From contig CM032660.1 in the NCBI GenBank assembly GCA_019095985.1, forward strand, positions 41,035,723 through 41,099,722: a stretch of 64,000 nt of DNA, written 5' to 3'. This document shows positions 62,875 to 64,000 of this stretch, piece after piece. The notes under the pieces were generated by a model. It did no database searches and was not told the DNA's origin. It worked only from the letters and a program-made list of their open reading frames with translations. The position numbers were made by a program, and so were the translations under genes. Origin of the DNA: Streblospio benedicti (Eukaryota > Annelida > Polychaeta > Spionida > Spionidae). How positions within the stretch are numbered: position 1 is the stretch's first letter; every line of letters begins with the position of its first letter.

Positions 62875-64000
62875 ACTCAGGGAGTCAGGGGTGGTGAGCC
62901 GTGAAGTTGGGTATATACAAACGTTTTTGCTGATTTTGAGTCCGTTAGGGTATCTAGTAATATAATCAGGCGGGTGCCGCTCTGGCATTCTTGAGCAATT
63001 GTTTTTATGGGGGCTGGTTTATTTATAAAGGAAAATGACCGCTTCTGGTGTTTTTATTAGTCCATCTGCTATATTGCCTACTTTGCATTTGTGAGAAGTG
63101 TAAGTTTTTTTAGTGTTTCATGTTGCTGAGGGTCTATAGAGAATATTTAGCAAGGTTGCTGGCACGGCATCTCCGGGTCGAATTTCTTATAGGCAAAAAT
63201 CCAAAATGGCCGCCACTGAAAAATGTGAAAAACAGATTTTTGACCATTCAACCCTTTTCGAGCTTGCATAAGAGTGGCATTACTTTCCCCTGCCTAGATT
63301 TGAAGAAAGTCCTAGGAACTTGCCAGCTTTCAAAAACCTTCTGGTCCCCTTCTTTTCCCCTTGCTATACAAATATAATGTTGCATCAGATCCTGTTAGGT
63401 AGTGCATTCCTCAAATCTCCATGGCATTTACTTCGTAATTCAGAACATGCATCACTTCCATTCCAACATTCCAACTGCACAGTAGTTAACATATGTCTCA
63501 TATAGACCCAATAAATCAGAAGAAAAACACATCTGTGCCATCTTACACATTGGACTTTGTTAGCACAGCTACATTCAACAACAACTGCAAGATGAGGTTA
63601 CTAAAATTCATGTGACAGCATGTGTTGTTCGTCGACCATTGGGCGCAAACACCTGAAGATCGATCTAAGTTGTCATACCATTACAAATATATCACCAGCT
63701 GTTCTTGTCAAACCCATAATGCCATGGAGAAGCTTTGCAGTTTTACTCAGATATGAAGTTTCAGAACCGCAACACTTTATCATAAGAAGCTATATACCAA
63801 CGCTTATGAAGCAGCTTTATCAACTTTAGGAGCTCAGACTGGCATGACGACGCTACAATTATTGCAACTTCAGTAGATGACATGCCCCACTGTTGTCTGG
63901 TTATGTGTACTCGTAATACGGCTCTGAATTGACTGACTCAAACTCTATGATTATTTTATTACTTCTATTGTAAGTTAGAAATTAGCTTTCATAATGTTCT
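62875..64000. other. Gene-free end of the window
   Basis: No conserved coding sequence was recognised. The open frames at 63120-63377 and 63620-63829 have no domain or splice support. A gene could begin beyond the window. Confidence 0.45.

Overview
This window looks like nuclear DNA of an invertebrate animal, probably a marine bilaterian. The genes are split into many short GT-AG exons with introns of up to about 8.5 kb. The background is AT-rich, and there are long CA/TG microsatellites, tRNA-derived SINE-like units, a LINE remnant, a Penelope-like retroelement and many small hairpin-type DNA transposons. I cannot name the species or phylum from the sequence alone. Two runs of exactly 100 N (32307-32406 and 50367-50466) show that it is a scaffold of three contigs.

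Region by region: (1) 35-12888, minus strand: the last eight coding exons of a class A G-protein-coupled receptor, related to FMRFamide-type and orphan neuropeptide receptors. All seven transmembrane segments can be read and the exon phases agree throughout. (2) 12889-32306: no coding gene recognised; it holds a 1.1 kb dispersed repeat, microsatellites, a SINE-like unit and a 30-bp minisatellite. (3) 32720-34428, minus strand: five exons of an immunoglobulin-superfamily gene, with several single-base indels. (4) 36922-47698, plus strand: a gamma-glutamyltransferase gene. Its last twelve exons are clean and carry the catalytic threonine; its first four are riddled with indels. (5) 48515-49775: remains of a LINE reverse transcriptase, split by a later insertion. 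(6) 50467-53145, minus strand: a clean second copy of the first five gamma-glutamyltransferase exons, starting right at the N gap. (7) 53400-64000: no host gene recognised, but a dense set of mobile elements: two palindromic foldback elements, a MITE, a Penelope-like element inside a second DNA-transposon shell, the second copy of the 1.1 kb repeat, and a 140-bp tandem duplication.

The most useful observation is structural. From 32407 to about 39452 the sequence carries an insertion-biased indel load, visible both against the clean copy at 50467-54237 and as repeated frame breaks in the immunoglobulin exons. From about 39455 on, the two gamma-glutamyltransferase copies are almost identical. 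I infer that 32407-39452 is uncorrected long-read filler, and that the contig starting at 50467 overlaps 39455-39733 and is placed in the wrong orientation. A correct gene would then use exons 1-5 from the minus-strand copy and exons 6-16 from 41038-47698. I found no convincing new gene system. What is unusual is the number of hairpin elements, several of them next to splice sites.
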